Assembly: GCA_012519705.1 (NCBI GenBank)
Contig: JAAYPR010000001.1
Location: 1-64,000, forward strand
DNA: 64,000 nt
Source: Campylobacteraceae bacterium
Lineage (GTDB): Bacteria > Campylobacterota > Campylobacteria > Campylobacterales > Campylobacteraceae
Direction of reading: 5' to 3'
Below, in pieces: positions 8,165-16,450 of this stretch (position 1 is the stretch's first letter; each line of letters opens with the position of its first letter). The notes under the pieces are model-generated. The model was not told the DNA's origin. It saw only the letters and a list, made by a program, of their open reading frames with translations, and ran no database searches. A program made the translations under genes and the position numbers.

Positions 8165-9856
8165 TTGAAATATTTGTTAGATTTTATAGAAAATGATGCT
8201 AAAGAGACCAAAATTTTCACTCTTTTAGAAATTTCAGAAGATGAGGCTTTAATACTCCAGTTTTTAACTAAAAACTACCTTGAAGGTGTAGCTATAAATA
8301 GCGTTTACGGGATTTTAACAGCTCTGTTTGGCTCTGAGGAATATGAGTATTTAAATCAGCTTGAGAGCATTAAAAACCTGCAAGATTACGGTTATATCAC
8401 TAAAAATATAAACATTTTTAAAGAGGAGAAAAAAAGCTCACTTCTTTCACTTCTTCACTCAGAAATTGAGCTAAGCGAGCATTTTTTAGCCATTTTAGAA
8501 GAGGGAAGTGTAAGGGATAAATTCCCCCAAATCACCGAGTATAAGGACTATCTAGAGTATCTACAAGACCAGTTTTTGCTAATAGAACTTTATCAAAAAA
8601 GAGTCCATAGTAAAATGGATAATAAAATAGCCGATTTAAAAAATATCATTGAACAAAGAGTAAAAATTAGTAAGATTGAAATTTTAGTTGAGAAACTTTT
8701 CATAAAACATGCTCTTAATGAAAAGGAAAAAATCATTTTTCTAGCTCTTTTAAAAGAGGAGTACTCAGGCGAGTATGAGAGCAGAAGAGATATAAACTCA
8801 CTAATTGCTATGATAAGCGTTGATGAAATGGATAAGATAAAAAATAGAGCCTTGCTAGAGGAGGGTTCAAATTTAATAAGTAGTGGGCTAATTGACTATG
8901 ACGAAGTTTTTGGCACGCTTGGTGGGATAAGTAAGAGTTTTTTTATATGTGAAGATGTGCTTTATGAGATAATTCACCCACAAAAAGTAACTAAAAAAAG
9001 TAAAAAAATGGCACTTGAAAGCATAGTAAGAGAGAGTGAAATTTTTGAACTAATTGAGCCAAAAACCGATATAACAGACGTTGTTTTAAACCCTAAAATA
9101 AAAGAGATTTTGGAAGCCATTTTAAAGCAACTTGACAAAGATGTCATCGCTAAACTAAACAGCTGGGGAATAAAGAAGAAAAAAAGCATTGATGCTAAGC
9201 TTCTATTTTACGGACCTCCAGGAACTGGTAAAACTCTAAGTGCTCACAGTCTTGCAAAAAGCCTTAAAAAAGAGGTTTTAAGCTTTGACTGCTCAAAAAT
9301 CCTCTCAAAATGGGTTGGAGAGAGTGAGCAAAATGTAAGGAAAATTTTTGATACTTATAGGCAAATTTCATTAGAGACTAAAATAGAGCCTGTTTTACTT
9401 CTAAATGAGGCGGATCAATTTCTATCAAGTAGGATGGAGATAACAACTGGTGGAAGTGAGAAGATGCACAACCAGATGCAAAACATTTTCCTAGAACAGC
9501 TTGAGAAATTTGATGGGGTCTTGATAGCTACAACGAACTTTTTAGAAAGCCTTGATAAAGCGTTTTCAAGGCGGTTTGACTTTAAAATAGAGTTTAAAAG
9601 ACCAGATTATAAAGAAAGAGTCATTTTATGGCAAAAAGTCATCCCTGAAAATGCAAATTTTGAAGAGAGTTTTAGCACAGAAAAGCTTGCTGAGTATGAT
9701 TTAAGCGGTGCTCAAATAGCAGTTGTGTTTAAAAATACAGCCTTAAAAGTCGCAGTTAGAGAAGATGATATCTTTAAAATAAGTGACTTTATAGAAGAGA
9801 TTAAAAAAGAGCAAATAGCAGCCTTTGATGAGAGTAAAAAGGTCGGGCTTTTATAA
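8165..9856 (+). CDS. AAA+ family ATPase with helical N-terminal region
   Basis: About 563 residues. The N-terminal half is a helical, charged region with no recognised domain; a single AAA+ module begins near residue 330 with Walker A YGPPGTGKTLSA, Walker B LLLNEADQF and an Arg-finger segment AFSRRFDF. Walker B has Asn where Asp is usual, a variant I recall from some related single-AAA proteins. The ORF track start at 8102 lies inside nfo; TTG 8165 has an AAAGGAT site 5 nt upstream and is preferred. Substrate is unknown; remodelling of a protein partner is the general role of such ATPases. Confidence 0.8.
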   Translation: MKYLLDFIENDAKETKIFTLLEISEDEALILQFLTKNYLEGVAINSVYGILTALFGSEEYEYLNQLESIKNLQDYGYITKNINIFKEEKKSSLLSLLHSEIELSEHFLAILEEGSVRDKFPQITEYKDYLEYLQDQFLLIELYQKRVHSKMDNKIADLKNIIEQRVKISKIEILVEKLFIKHALNEKEKIIFLALLKEEYSGEYESRRDINSLIAMISVDEMDKIKNRALLEEGSNLISSGLIDYDEVFGTLGGISKSFFICEDVLYEIIHPQKVTKKSKKMALESIVRESEIFELIEPKTDITDVVLNPKIKEILEAILKQLDKDVIAKLNSWGIKKKKSIDAKLLFYGPPGTGKTLSAHSLAKSLKKEVLSFDCSKILSKWVGESEQNVRKIFDTYRQISLETKIEPVLLLNEADQFLSSRMEITTGGSEKMHNQMQNIFLEQLEKFDGVLIATTNFLESLDKAFSRRFDFKIEFKRPDYKERVILWQKVIPENANFEESFSTEKLAEYDLSGAQIAVVFKNTALKVAVREDDIFKISDFIEEIKKEQIAAFDESKKVGLL

Positions 9857-9868
9857 ATTTAACAGAAT

Positions 9869-9949
9869 GGATTGCCACGGCGATTTCATCGCCTCGCAAT
9901 GACGGCAGTGTGTGAATTGCCATGTTTGCTACCGTGAATTAGTAATGAC
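9869..9949 (-). repeat. Two tandem GTCATT...GGCAAT-type palindromic repeats
   Basis: Between the ATPase and nitroreductase lie two similar units, 9869-9903 and 9914-9949. Both read, on the plus strand, GRATTGCCAYG followed by about 14-19 nt and AATGAC. The first is a long hairpin with nested arms: ATTGC...GCAAT around GGCGAT-ttc-ATCGCC. On the minus strand the first copy begins GTCATTGCGAGGCGATGAAA, a sequence type that I recall as a widely dispersed bacterial intergenic repeat. The second copy is degenerate. Confidence 0.65.
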
Positions 9950-9984
9950 TAAATGATAATATTAAATTTAAAAAAGGAGAAAAT

Positions 9985-10581
9985 ATGGAAAATTTGATGA
10001 AAAATAGATTTTCATGTAGAAATTTTAGTGATGAAAAGATAGATGATGAGGTTATAAATGAAATTTTAGCTCTCACTATGCTAAGTCCTAGCTCACTTGG
10101 GCTTGAGCCTTGGAAATTTGTAGTTGTTTCTAAAAAAGATGATTTAAAAAATCTTGGGGAAATTTGTTTTAATCAAAGTCAAGTTTCAAACTGCTCTCAC
10201 GCTGTTGTCGTGATGGCAAGGACTGATTTACAAAGTAAAGACGAGTTTTTAAAAGAGGTGATTTATAATAAAAATCAAGCAGATACCGCAGATGCGTTTT
10301 TTGAGAGGGTTGCTACTAGAACAGACGCTATGAATAAAAAAGAGCTTTTTCAATACGCTAGTTTACAGTGTTATTTAGCGGTTGCAAACTTAGTAAACAT
10401 AGCTTATGAAAAAGATGTAAAAAGCTGTATAATAGGCGGTTTTGACTCAGAAAAACTAGATAAATTTGTAGGCTTGGGCGATGATATAAAACCTTGTTTA
10501 GTAATCGCTCTTGGAAAAAGTGATGAAGCAGCACCAGAAAAAATTAGAATGAGTTTTGATAAAACTGTTATGTGGAAATAG
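9985..10581 (+). CDS. Nitroreductase-family oxidoreductase
   Basis: A 198-residue cytosolic FMN-dependent oxidoreductase. The N terminus MKNRFSCRNFSDEKI carries the FMN-binding RxSxRxF-type motif (here RFSCRNF); SPSSLGLEPWKFVVVS and a C-terminal PCLVIALGKSDE segment are also typical. Relatives reduce nitroaromatics or quinones with NAD(P)H; the physiological substrate is not visible. It has a strong AAAAAGGAG site and ATG start and is followed by a 16-bp palindrome, then the LUD-domain gene. Confidence 0.85.
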   Translation: MENLMKNRFSCRNFSDEKIDDEVINEILALTMLSPSSLGLEPWKFVVVSKKDDLKNLGEICFNQSQVSNCSHAVVVMARTDLQSKDEFLKEVIYNKNQADTADAFFERVATRTDAMNKKELFQYASLQCYLAVANLVNIAYEKDVKSCIIGGFDSEKLDKFVGLGDDIKPCLVIALGKSDEAAPEKIRMSFDKTVMWK

Positions 10582-10597
10582 GGGCTAAATTTAGCCC
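10582..10597. terminator. Palindrome after the nitroreductase gene
   Basis: Perfect 16-bp inverted repeat GGGCTAAATTTAGCCC starting immediately after the stop codon. It is followed by TTAAATTT rather than a clean T tract. It shares the CTAAATTTAG core with the palindromes at 6184 and 23147. It may attenuate read-through into the next gene. Confidence 0.5.
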
Positions 10598-10630
10598 TTA
10601 AATTTAAAAATTTAACAACAGGAATAAAAT

Positions 10631-11227
10631 ATGCAAAAATGTATAGAAAACTTAGAGAAAAACGGTTTTAGCGTAGTTGTCGTAGAAAATGCTAAAGAAG
10701 CACTTGAGTATGCAAAAACTAGGATAGTAGATGGTCTTAGTATAGGATTAGGCGGTTCTACAACAGTCGCTCAAATCGGACTTTTGGAGTATTTGGCAAG
10801 TTTAAAAAATATAACTTTATATAACCAGTATGAAAAAGGTATAGATAAAGATGAGAACATAAAACGCCGTAGAATGGGACTTATAAGCGACCTTTACATC
10901 ACTGGATCAAACGCCATAACAGAAGATGGAGAGCTTGTAAATGTGGATGGTAGCGGAAATAGAGTTGCCGCTCAAATTTTTGGTCCAAAGAGTGTGCTTT
11001 TATTTGTAGGACAAAATAAGATAGTTAAAGATTTTGAAGCTGCTAAAAAAAGACTTTGGGACATCGCCATTCCAAAAAATGCAGAGCGTAGCAACAAGGT
11101 CGCTACAACTCATAAAAAAGAGAGACATTTTACACCTGAAAACATCTCAAATAAATTTAGTTATATAAATCACGATGACGAGGGAAGAACTACGATAGTT
11201 CTTATAAAAGAAGATTTAGGGTTTTAA
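10631..11227 (+). CDS. LUD-domain (LutC/YkgG-like) protein
   Basis: A 198-residue cytosolic protein matching the LUD domain (former DUF162). Diagnostic segments are GLGGSTTVAQIG near residue 40, the KRRRMGLISDLYITGSNAIT block and DGELVNVDGSGNRVAA, then GPKSVLLFVGQNKIV. In LutABC the LutC-type protein takes part in lactate oxidation, but no LutA or LutB partner is adjacent, so that role is unproven. Start ATG with AGGA upstream. A strong hairpin terminator follows. Confidence 0.85.
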   Translation: MQKCIENLEKNGFSVVVVENAKEALEYAKTRIVDGLSIGLGGSTTVAQIGLLEYLASLKNITLYNQYEKGIDKDENIKRRRMGLISDLYITGSNAITEDGELVNVDGSGNRVAAQIFGPKSVLLFVGQNKIVKDFEAAKKRLWDIAIPKNAERSNKVATTHKKERHFTPENISNKFSYINHDDEGRTTIVLIKEDLGF

Positions 11228-11260
11228 AAAAAGGGGTGGGTAAAACCACCTTTTCTTTTT
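11228..11260 (+). terminator. Rho-independent terminator after the LUD gene
   Basis: GGTGG-gtaaaa-CCACC stem flanked by A-rich and T-rich tracts (AAAAAAAGG before; TTTTCTTTTT after), starting directly after the stop codon. The symmetric A and T flanks could also serve the convergent HemN-like gene. Confidence 0.8.
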
Positions 11261-11273
11261 TAGACTGAAAGTT

Positions 11274-12602
11274 TTACTCTTTTATCCCAACGCCTTCTTG
11301 ATACTCCATAACTTTTAATTTTTTGGTTGATTTGATTTTAGCATCGTCTCTAAAAGCGGCTCTTACTTTATCCATCCCAGTGTAGAACTCTTTCATTAAA
11401 ACCACAGAGAGATAACTTCCAAACTCAGTTGGTTTAATCTTGCCGTTTTCTTCATAGATGGCTTTTACAAGTTTTAGAAGTAGTAGTTCAACTCTCAAAT
11501 CTTTTTTAATATTTGCACTATTTTCTCTGTTAAACCCAGCTATGTCAAGCTCGCCATCAAAAAGTTTTGTTAGGAAAACATACTGAAGCGTCTCTTTTCT
11601 TCCAAAGTCACAAGTGCCTATAACAGGGCTTTTGCCAGCTTTTATTTTTTCTTCATACTCTTTTAGATTAAAAGCATTTATCATAAGCCTACCATCTAAA
11701 AAGCTAAATGCACCACTTCCAATGCCTACATAGTCAGAGTTTGAGCAGACATACTCATCAACTAAAGTTGTTGAGCTGTTTTTTGAAAACGCCCAAGCGT
11801 TGTTTTGAGTGCAGTCCTTAAACTCTTCTGTTATGATTTTATAAAACTCAAGCTCTCTATCTTCATCGCTAACGCCCAAAGACTTCGCAATCGCATCTCT
11901 TGTAAGCGGGGACTTCATAAGTGGGTAGAAAGTGATTTGTTGAGGTTTTAACTCTTGTGCTATTCTTATATCTGTTAAAAGTTGTTCTTTTGTTTGAAAA
12001 GGGAAGTTAAAAATCAAATCTATACTGATATTTGGTAAGATTTTTATAGCGTTTGAGAGTTTTTCTATCAGCTCTTGTTGTGAGCCAAATTTGTTATATC
12101 TACCAACTTTTTTTAGAATTTCATCATCAAAGCTTTGAACTCCGATACTTAGCCTGTCAATATACCCTTTAAACATCTCTAAGCTTTCGTTACTTATGTG
12201 CTCTGGGTCGCTTTCGCATGAAATTTCTTTTATACTAAATAGCTCTTTTGCTAGTTTTAGAGTCTCTAAAAGTTCAGGCTCATCTATAAGAGTTGTTCCC
12301 CCGCCAACATACATGTTAGAAAAATCATACCCAGCCTCTTTTATCTGTCTCATTTCCTGCCTTAAATTTGCAAAATACTCCTTGCAAAGCTTTTCGTCAT
12401 ATTTGTATTTATGAAATGAGCAGTATGGACAAAAGACGTGACAAAACGGGATATGAGCATAGAGCATATAGGTTTTGTTTGGGTTTGGTATTTTTTTGAT
12501 TTCTGTGTCTATGATGTCGATATTTAAGCTGTTTGATAAAGTTTTTTGCATTTTGGTTTCAGCGTAAGCAACAGCCTTTTTTTGGGCGAAGTTAAGTAAC
12601 AT
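11274..12602 (-). CDS. HemN/HemW-like radical SAM protein
   Basis: A 442-residue coproporphyrinogen III oxidase-like radical SAM protein. The 4Fe-4S/SAM motif CHVFCPYC (CX3CX2C) is at about residue 54, preceded by LYAHIPF, the standard start of this family; VGGGTTLI and RLSIGVQSFDD follow. A family split between true HemN, the heme chaperone HemW and the heme-degrading HutW/ChuW group cannot be settled by eye; the long N-terminal lead-in before the motif argues against plain HemW. I recall a similar gene near cmeABC in C. jejuni. Confidence 0.75.
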   Translation of the reverse strand: MLLNFAQKKAVAYAETKMQKTLSNSLNIDIIDTEIKKIPNPNKTYMLYAHIPFCHVFCPYCSFHKYKYDEKLCKEYFANLRQEMRQIKEAGYDFSNMYVGGGTTLIDEPELLETLKLAKELFSIKEISCESDPEHISNESLEMFKGYIDRLSIGVQSFDDEILKKVGRYNKFGSQQELIEKLSNAIKILPNISIDLIFNFPFQTKEQLLTDIRIAQELKPQQITFYPLMKSPLTRDAIAKSLGVSDEDRELEFYKIITEEFKDCTQNNAWAFSKNSSTTLVDEYVCSNSDYVGIGSGAFSFLDGRLMINAFNLKEYEEKIKAGKSPVIGTCDFGRKETLQYVFLTKLFDGELDIAGFNRENSANIKKDLRVELLLLKLVKAIYEENGKIKPTEFGSYLSVVLMKEFYTGMDKVRAAFRDDAKIKSTKKLKVMEYQEGVGIKE

Positions 12603-12684
12603 TTTCTTAAAATCCTCTTATATATAAAAATTAATGATAAAACGTGAGTTTATCATAAAAAAGATTAAGTAAGGATTAAAAACG

Positions 12685-12707
12685 AGTAGAGAAAAAATTT
12701 CTCTACT
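12685..12707 (-). terminator. Terminator after the D-2-hydroxyacid dehydrogenase operon
   Basis: On the minus strand, AGTAGAGAAA and TTTCTCTACT form a perfect 10-bp stem around a 3-nt loop, followed by CGTTTTTAATCC. It begins 8 nt after the dehydrogenase stop codon and ends the four-gene minus-strand operon. Confidence 0.8.
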
Positions 12708-12714
12708 TTAAAAT

Positions 12715-13641
12715 TTAATTTAAAAACTCTTCTATATTTTTAGCTATCATTTCTACTAGAGTTTTTCTTGCTTCTATGCTTCCCCAAGCGATATGTGGAG
12801 TGATGATTAAATTTTGTCTATTTTTGACGTTTAAAAGTGGGTGATTTTCTATCATCGGCTCATTTTCTAGCACATCTAAAACAGCCTTTAAGCTCTTCTC
12901 ATCTACTGCTTTTGCTAGGGCTTTTTCATTTACTATTCCGCCCCGCCCAAAGTTCATTAAAATCGCACCATTTTTCATCCTGTTTAGTTCGTTTTCGCCG
13001 ATTAAGTCTTTAGTATTTTCATTAAGTGGGGCGTGGATTGAGATGATATCACACTCTTTTAAAAGTGTGTCTAAGCTGACCTTTTTAAACTCATCTGAGC
13101 TATTTCTTCCACTTGTTGAGTAGTAGCTTACTTCACAGCCAAAATTTTCAGCAATAGTTGCAACTTTTTTGCCTATCGTTCCAAGTCCGATGATGCCAAA
13201 TTTCTTACCAGCTATCTCCATTATAGGTTTGTCTAAATTTGTAAAAATATCACTTTTTACCCATTCGCCACTACTAACATACTCACTATAGTAACTCATG
13301 TTGTTAGTTAGCATAAATAGCCCTGCAAACGTTTGCTGAACAACGCTGTTAGTTGAATATCCTGCTACGTTTTTAACTGGGATACCACGCTTTTTAGCAG
13401 CTTCAAGATCGATGTTGTTAACCCCAGTTGCACTAACACAAATGAGCTTTAAGTTAGTGTTAGCCATAACTTCTTCTGTTATCAAAACTTTGTTAGTTAT
13501 AACGATATCAGCATCTTTTAGTCTCTCTATAGTTTTATCAGCCGAAGTCGTTTCATAGCTAACAAACTCGCCGTATTTTTTAAAAATATCTAAATTCGCA
13601 TCACTTCCTAAAGTAAGAGCATCTAAACATACTATTTTCAA
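12715..13641 (-). CDS. D-2-hydroxyacid dehydrogenase
   Basis: A 308-residue NAD(P)-dependent oxidoreductase that interconverts 2-hydroxy and 2-keto acids. It has the Rossmann motif GLGTIGKKVA (about 152), the catalytic Arg region in NFGRGGIVNE, the Glu region in VLENEPM and the catalytic His in ITPHIAWGS. The glycerate or hydroxypyruvate type is likely, but substrate cannot be set from sequence. Last gene of the operon with the ATP-grasp and lipoprotein genes, closed by a strong hairpin. Confidence 0.9.
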   Translation of the reverse strand: MKIVCLDALTLGSDANLDIFKKYGEFVSYETTSADKTIERLKDADIVITNKVLITEEVMANTNLKLICVSATGVNNIDLEAAKKRGIPVKNVAGYSTNSVVQQTFAGLFMLTNNMSYYSEYVSSGEWVKSDIFTNLDKPIMEIAGKKFGIIGLGTIGKKVATIAENFGCEVSYYSTSGRNSSDEFKKVSLDTLLKECDIISIHAPLNENTKDLIGENELNRMKNGAILMNFGRGGIVNEKALAKAVDEKSLKAVLDVLENEPMIENHPLLNVKNRQNLIITPHIAWGSIEARKTLVEMIAKNIEEFLN

Positions 13642-13653
13642 ATTTACTCCTTT

Positions 13654-14832
13654 TTATTTTATCTGATGAGCTACAAACTTAGCAAAATTTCCTAAAATTT
13701 CACCACCTCTTCTAAAGCCTAACGCACACCCTTCATATGCAAAAAACACTCCTGCTTGATAAGAGTTGCCATTTTTGTCTTTGTTAAACTCATAATATTC
13801 TTGATAAATAGAGTTTTGATGAGCGTAGTCGCCATCTTCCTGAGCTAAAACCTTTCCACTCTCATCTATGATGGAAACATTTGCCCCCTCTCTTCCTAAA
13901 AACGGCTTTTTAACCATCTTTTTATTCTTTAGTGGCTCAAATGAGCTTTCTAGTAAAAGCGGGTGATTTGGATACAGATCCCAAAGAATTTTTAAAATTC
14001 CCTTACTTTGGAAAAGTAGAGTGTAAGCAGGGTTTAAAATTATCGCTTTTTGGTTTTTGATAATGTTTTTTAGGATTAGGGCAAGTTCGCCTTCATCTAT
14101 GGCGATTTGCTCCCAAGGGATGAGTTTAAACCAAAACTCATAATTCTCATCATTGTAAAAAATCCCTTCTTCATCATCAAAGCTAACTTCATCTACAAAA
14201 GCAAACTCTGTCTCAAACCCAGCGTCTTTTGCAGCATGCTCTAAAGTTCTAGTTGTGACTTCATCCTCCACGCTTCCAGCTATTGAACTAAATAAAATCT
14301 TCCAACCGTTATAATACTCATCAAATTTATCAGTATCTTCGTTTAGTGTTACAAGGCGTTTGAAGTTCTCAACCAAAGCTTCATATAGGTTGTTAAACTG
14401 AGCTTCTTCATCTAAACCATTTTGTTTTAGTAAAGCCCACTGGATGATAGCCGTCTCAAACAGAGCTGTTGGAGTATCAGCGTTAAACTCGATTAGTTTT
14501 ATAGGCTTGCCATCAACTCCGCCTGCTAAGTCAAAACGCCCATACAGATGCCAGTGAACATCGTTTTCCCAGCTATCTTTAACGAGTTCTATTAAGTTAA
14601 AAGGGATGCCGATTTCATGGAAAAGGTTGTTGTCTATAACGTACTGTGCAGCTTCTACAAACATATCATAGAGCTCATTTACTGCTTCATAGTAAGCTTC
14701 CGCTTCATCTTCTGAAATTTCTAAAATTTCATCAGCTAAATAATGGCTCTTATCATCATCTGTATGCCACTTAAAGCCTATATTTTCTAAATACTCATCG
14801 CTTAATGGTGTGACTTTTTGTAAATTTGGCAT
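13654..14832 (-). CDS. Glutathionylspermidine synthase-like ATP-grasp protein
   Basis: A 392-residue protein of the glutathionylspermidine synthase C-terminal (YgiC/YjfC) family with an ATP-grasp fold. Typical segments are HLYGRFDLAGG, IKLIEFNADTPT near residue 125, ILNPAYTLLFQSK and FLGREGANVS near residue 305. Such stand-alone homologues lack the amidase domain and their ligase substrate is unknown. It follows the UPF0323 lipoprotein with a 1-nt gap and precedes the dehydrogenase by 12 nt, a conserved grouping in campylobacteria as I recall. Confidence 0.85.
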   Translation of the reverse strand: MPNLQKVTPLSDEYLENIGFKWHTDDDKSHYLADEILEISEDEAEAYYEAVNELYDMFVEAAQYVIDNNLFHEIGIPFNLIELVKDSWENDVHWHLYGRFDLAGGVDGKPIKLIEFNADTPTALFETAIIQWALLKQNGLDEEAQFNNLYEALVENFKRLVTLNEDTDKFDEYYNGWKILFSSIAGSVEDEVTTRTLEHAAKDAGFETEFAFVDEVSFDDEEGIFYNDENYEFWFKLIPWEQIAIDEGELALILKNIIKNQKAIILNPAYTLLFQSKGILKILWDLYPNHPLLLESSFEPLKNKKMVKKPFLGREGANVSIIDESGKVLAQEDGDYAHQNSIYQEYYEFNKDKNGNSYQAGVFFAYEGCALGFRRGGEILGNFAKFVAHQIK

Positions 14833-14833
14833 C

Positions 14834-15397
14834 TTAGCTTCCTACGCTTTTATTAGTTGTAGAGCCAGAGTTAAAAAATCCACTTTTTCCTGTTGATTTT
14901 TTAGGGGTTTGAGTAGTTTGTTTTTTAAAGCTATCAACGCTTCTTGAGTAAGTTGATGGGCTTTTATATGCAGTTTGTCTTTTATTTTGATAGGCTTGGT
15001 TGTCAAAAAGTTTTCCGCCTATCCAGCTTCCTATCATCGCTCCAGCAGCACTTGCTAGGATAACTTCTCCAAGGCTCATCCCGCCACTTCCCATCTGGGC
15101 GTTTTGGTTTGTTAAATTTGAAGTTCCAGCATCTATTTTAGCTGCTTCTTCAGCTACCAAAGCATCCATCTCTTCTTTTGTTAGAACTCTCTCTGTTCCA
15201 TCAAGCTGTTTTAAAACCACTCTTGTTTCGCTACTAGGATGTTCTTCAAGGATTTTATATCCACCACCAGCAACTTCTTCTATGATGACAAAAGCCCCTT
15301 GGGCAACTTCTTGTTGTTGTTCACCACTACACCCAGCAAGGCTTCCTGCTAGTATTATGCTAAAGCCACTGAGTATTCCTAAATTTATCTTTCTCAT
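14834..15397 (-). CDS. UPF0323-family lipoprotein
   Basis: A 187-residue lipoprotein. The signal LSGFSIILAGSLAGCSG places the lipidated Cys at about 23. A Gly/Ala-rich central helix (EVILASAAGAMIGSWIGG) follows a domain with Leu-Thr-Lys-Glu segments, and the C-terminal 50 residues are a low-complexity Ser/Thr/Lys tail. It matches the UPF0323 family of campylobacterial lipoproteins. Start overlaps the upstream HTH gene stop (ATGA), showing coupling. Confidence 0.85.
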   Translation of the reverse strand: MRKINLGILSGFSIILAGSLAGCSGEQQQEVAQGAFVIIEEVAGGGYKILEEHPSSETRVVLKQLDGTERVLTKEEMDALVAEEAAKIDAGTSNLTNQNAQMGSGGMSLGEVILASAAGAMIGSWIGGKLFDNQAYQNKRQTAYKSPSTYSRSVDSFKKQTTQTPKKSTGKSGFFNSGSTTNKSVGS

Positions 15398-16050
15398 TCG
15401 TTCTCCTCGTTTAAGCTTTCTATATCAATATTTCTGTTTACATAGAGCATTCCTGCTTTTATCTTTATATCATGATGTTCGTAAGCATTCTCTGCTATGA
15501 GTTTTTTTATTTCACGCCTCTCTTTTTTCTTTAAATCTAAGCTATCTAAAAACTCTTTTAAATCTAACCAAACAATTTCATCATCATCTTTTGTTTCTTC
15601 TTTGCTAGTTTTTACATCAATTGCTTCTGACTCAACTTTATCAGTTTCTGTTTCTTCTATTAAAGGGCGTTCAAGTAGGCTTAAGAAATATTTTAGCTTT
15701 TTATCCCTTTCAACATACATCGCTTTTATCTCATCTTTACTAGAGATTAAAATTTCTTCTTTTTGTTTGTAGAGATCTTCTTTTTCTCTAAAAAGTTTAT
15801 CTTTGTCTTGTTCTAGGGCTGAGTTCTTTAGTTTGAGATACTCTATTTCGCTTTTTAGATATTCTACGAGTTCGTTAGTGTTAGTGTTAGTTTGCCTTCT
15901 TTTTTGTGGTTCTTTTTCTTCTTCTAGAAACACATATCTAACACCATTTTCTTCAGCACTTTTCATGGTGTTACGCCTGATTCTATTATAGATAGCCTCT
16001 TTTGAAATTCCTAGCTTTGAAGCAGCGTCTGCTACTGTTAACTTTTCCAT
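15394..16050 (-). CDS. Helix-turn-helix/coiled-coil protein, possibly DUF3972
   Basis: About 218 residues. The N terminus (EKLTVADAASKLGISKEAIYNRI) is a MerR/excisionase-like helix-turn-helix; residues about 60-135 form a long charged coiled coil; the C-terminal 60 residues (EIVWLDLKEFLDSLDLKKKE...) are a second small domain repeated in style. This resembles campylobacterial DUF3972 proteins of unknown function. Possible starts are TTG 16071, ATG 16065 and ATG 16050; the last has GGGG spaced 9 nt upstream and begins right at the HTH. First gene of a four-gene operon with the UPF0323 lipoprotein. Confidence 0.6.
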   Translation of the reverse strand: MEKLTVADAASKLGISKEAIYNRIRRNTMKSAEENGVRYVFLEEEKEPQKRRQTNTNTNELVEYLKSEIEYLKLKNSALEQDKDKLFREKEDLYKQKEEILISSKDEIKAMYVERDKKLKYFLSLLERPLIEETETDKVESEAIDVKTSKEETKDDDEIVWLDLKEFLDSLDLKKKERREIKKLIAENAYEHHDIKIKAGMLYVNRNIDIESLNEENE

Positions 16051-16137
16051 GATAACTAACCCCATTTCCAAATTTGTTAGTATTATCTCAAATTTAGGCT
16101 AAAAATATCATAAAATAGGGGATAAAATAGTAGAAAA

Positions 16138-16165
16138 ACACTAACTAACCGAAGTTAGTTAGTGT
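16138..16165 (-). terminator. UUCG-tetraloop terminator of rpsU
   Basis: On the minus strand ACACTAACTAAC-TTCG-GTTAGTTAGTGT forms a perfect 12-bp stem capped by the exceptionally stable C(UUCG)G tetraloop and followed by TTTTC. It begins 9 nt after the rpsU stop codon and separates rpsU from the downstream HTH operon. Confidence 0.92.
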
Positions 16166-16173
16166 GGGTATGG

Positions 16174-16386
16174 TTAGAGTCTTGACTCATATCTTCTTAG
16201 CATATAAAGTCTTTTTAGCATTTTCTTTCTAGCTGAAATTTTTTGTTTTTTACGAATTTCAGTATTAGGTTCAAAATACTTTCTAGCTCTTGATTCAGTA
16301 ACGATTAGGTTTCTGTCAGTTTGCTTTTTAAACTTTCTGTAAGCTTCATCAAAAGACTCATTTGGATGTACCTTAATTCCTGGCAC
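16174..16386 (-). CDS. rpsU: 30S ribosomal protein S21
   Basis: A 70-residue basic ribosomal protein beginning [20 protein letters not shown] and ending in a Lys/Arg-rich helix, nearly matching campylobacterial S21. The ORF track begins four codons earlier; the GTG at 16386 gives the family N terminus (MPGIKV) with GGTGG spaced about 8 nt upstream. It is monocistronic, between its own TATAAT promoter and a UUCG terminator. Confidence 0.95.
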   Translation of the reverse strand: MPGIKVHPNESFDEAYRKFKKQTDRNLIVTESRARKYFEPNTEIRKKQKISARKKMLKRLYMLRRYESRL

Positions 16387-16421
16387 GATCCTCACCACCT
16401 TTCTTTTTGAAATAAGCTTTG

Positions 16422-16427
16422 ATTATA
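16422..16427 (-). promoter_or_regulatory. -10 box of rpsU
   Basis: On the minus strand GTAGTATAATCAAAG supplies a TATAAT box 35 nt before the GTG start, preceded by a T-rich stretch. It is divergent from the cmeR promoter, with a perfect inverted repeat between the two. Confidence 0.65.
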
Positions 16428-16450
16428 CTACAAAAAGATAAAATTTTAAC

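Noticed and set aside
15872-15897. Tandem GTTAGT repeats as a possible recombination or phase-variable site
   Set aside because: They code for a short Thr-Asn repeat inside the HTH/coiled-coil gene with imperfect units; nothing suggests slippage control.
15000-15991. Plus-strand ORFs of 60-170 aa opposite the lipoprotein and HTH genes
   Set aside because: Ser/Phe-rich shadow translations of real minus-strand genes with no ribosome binding sites.
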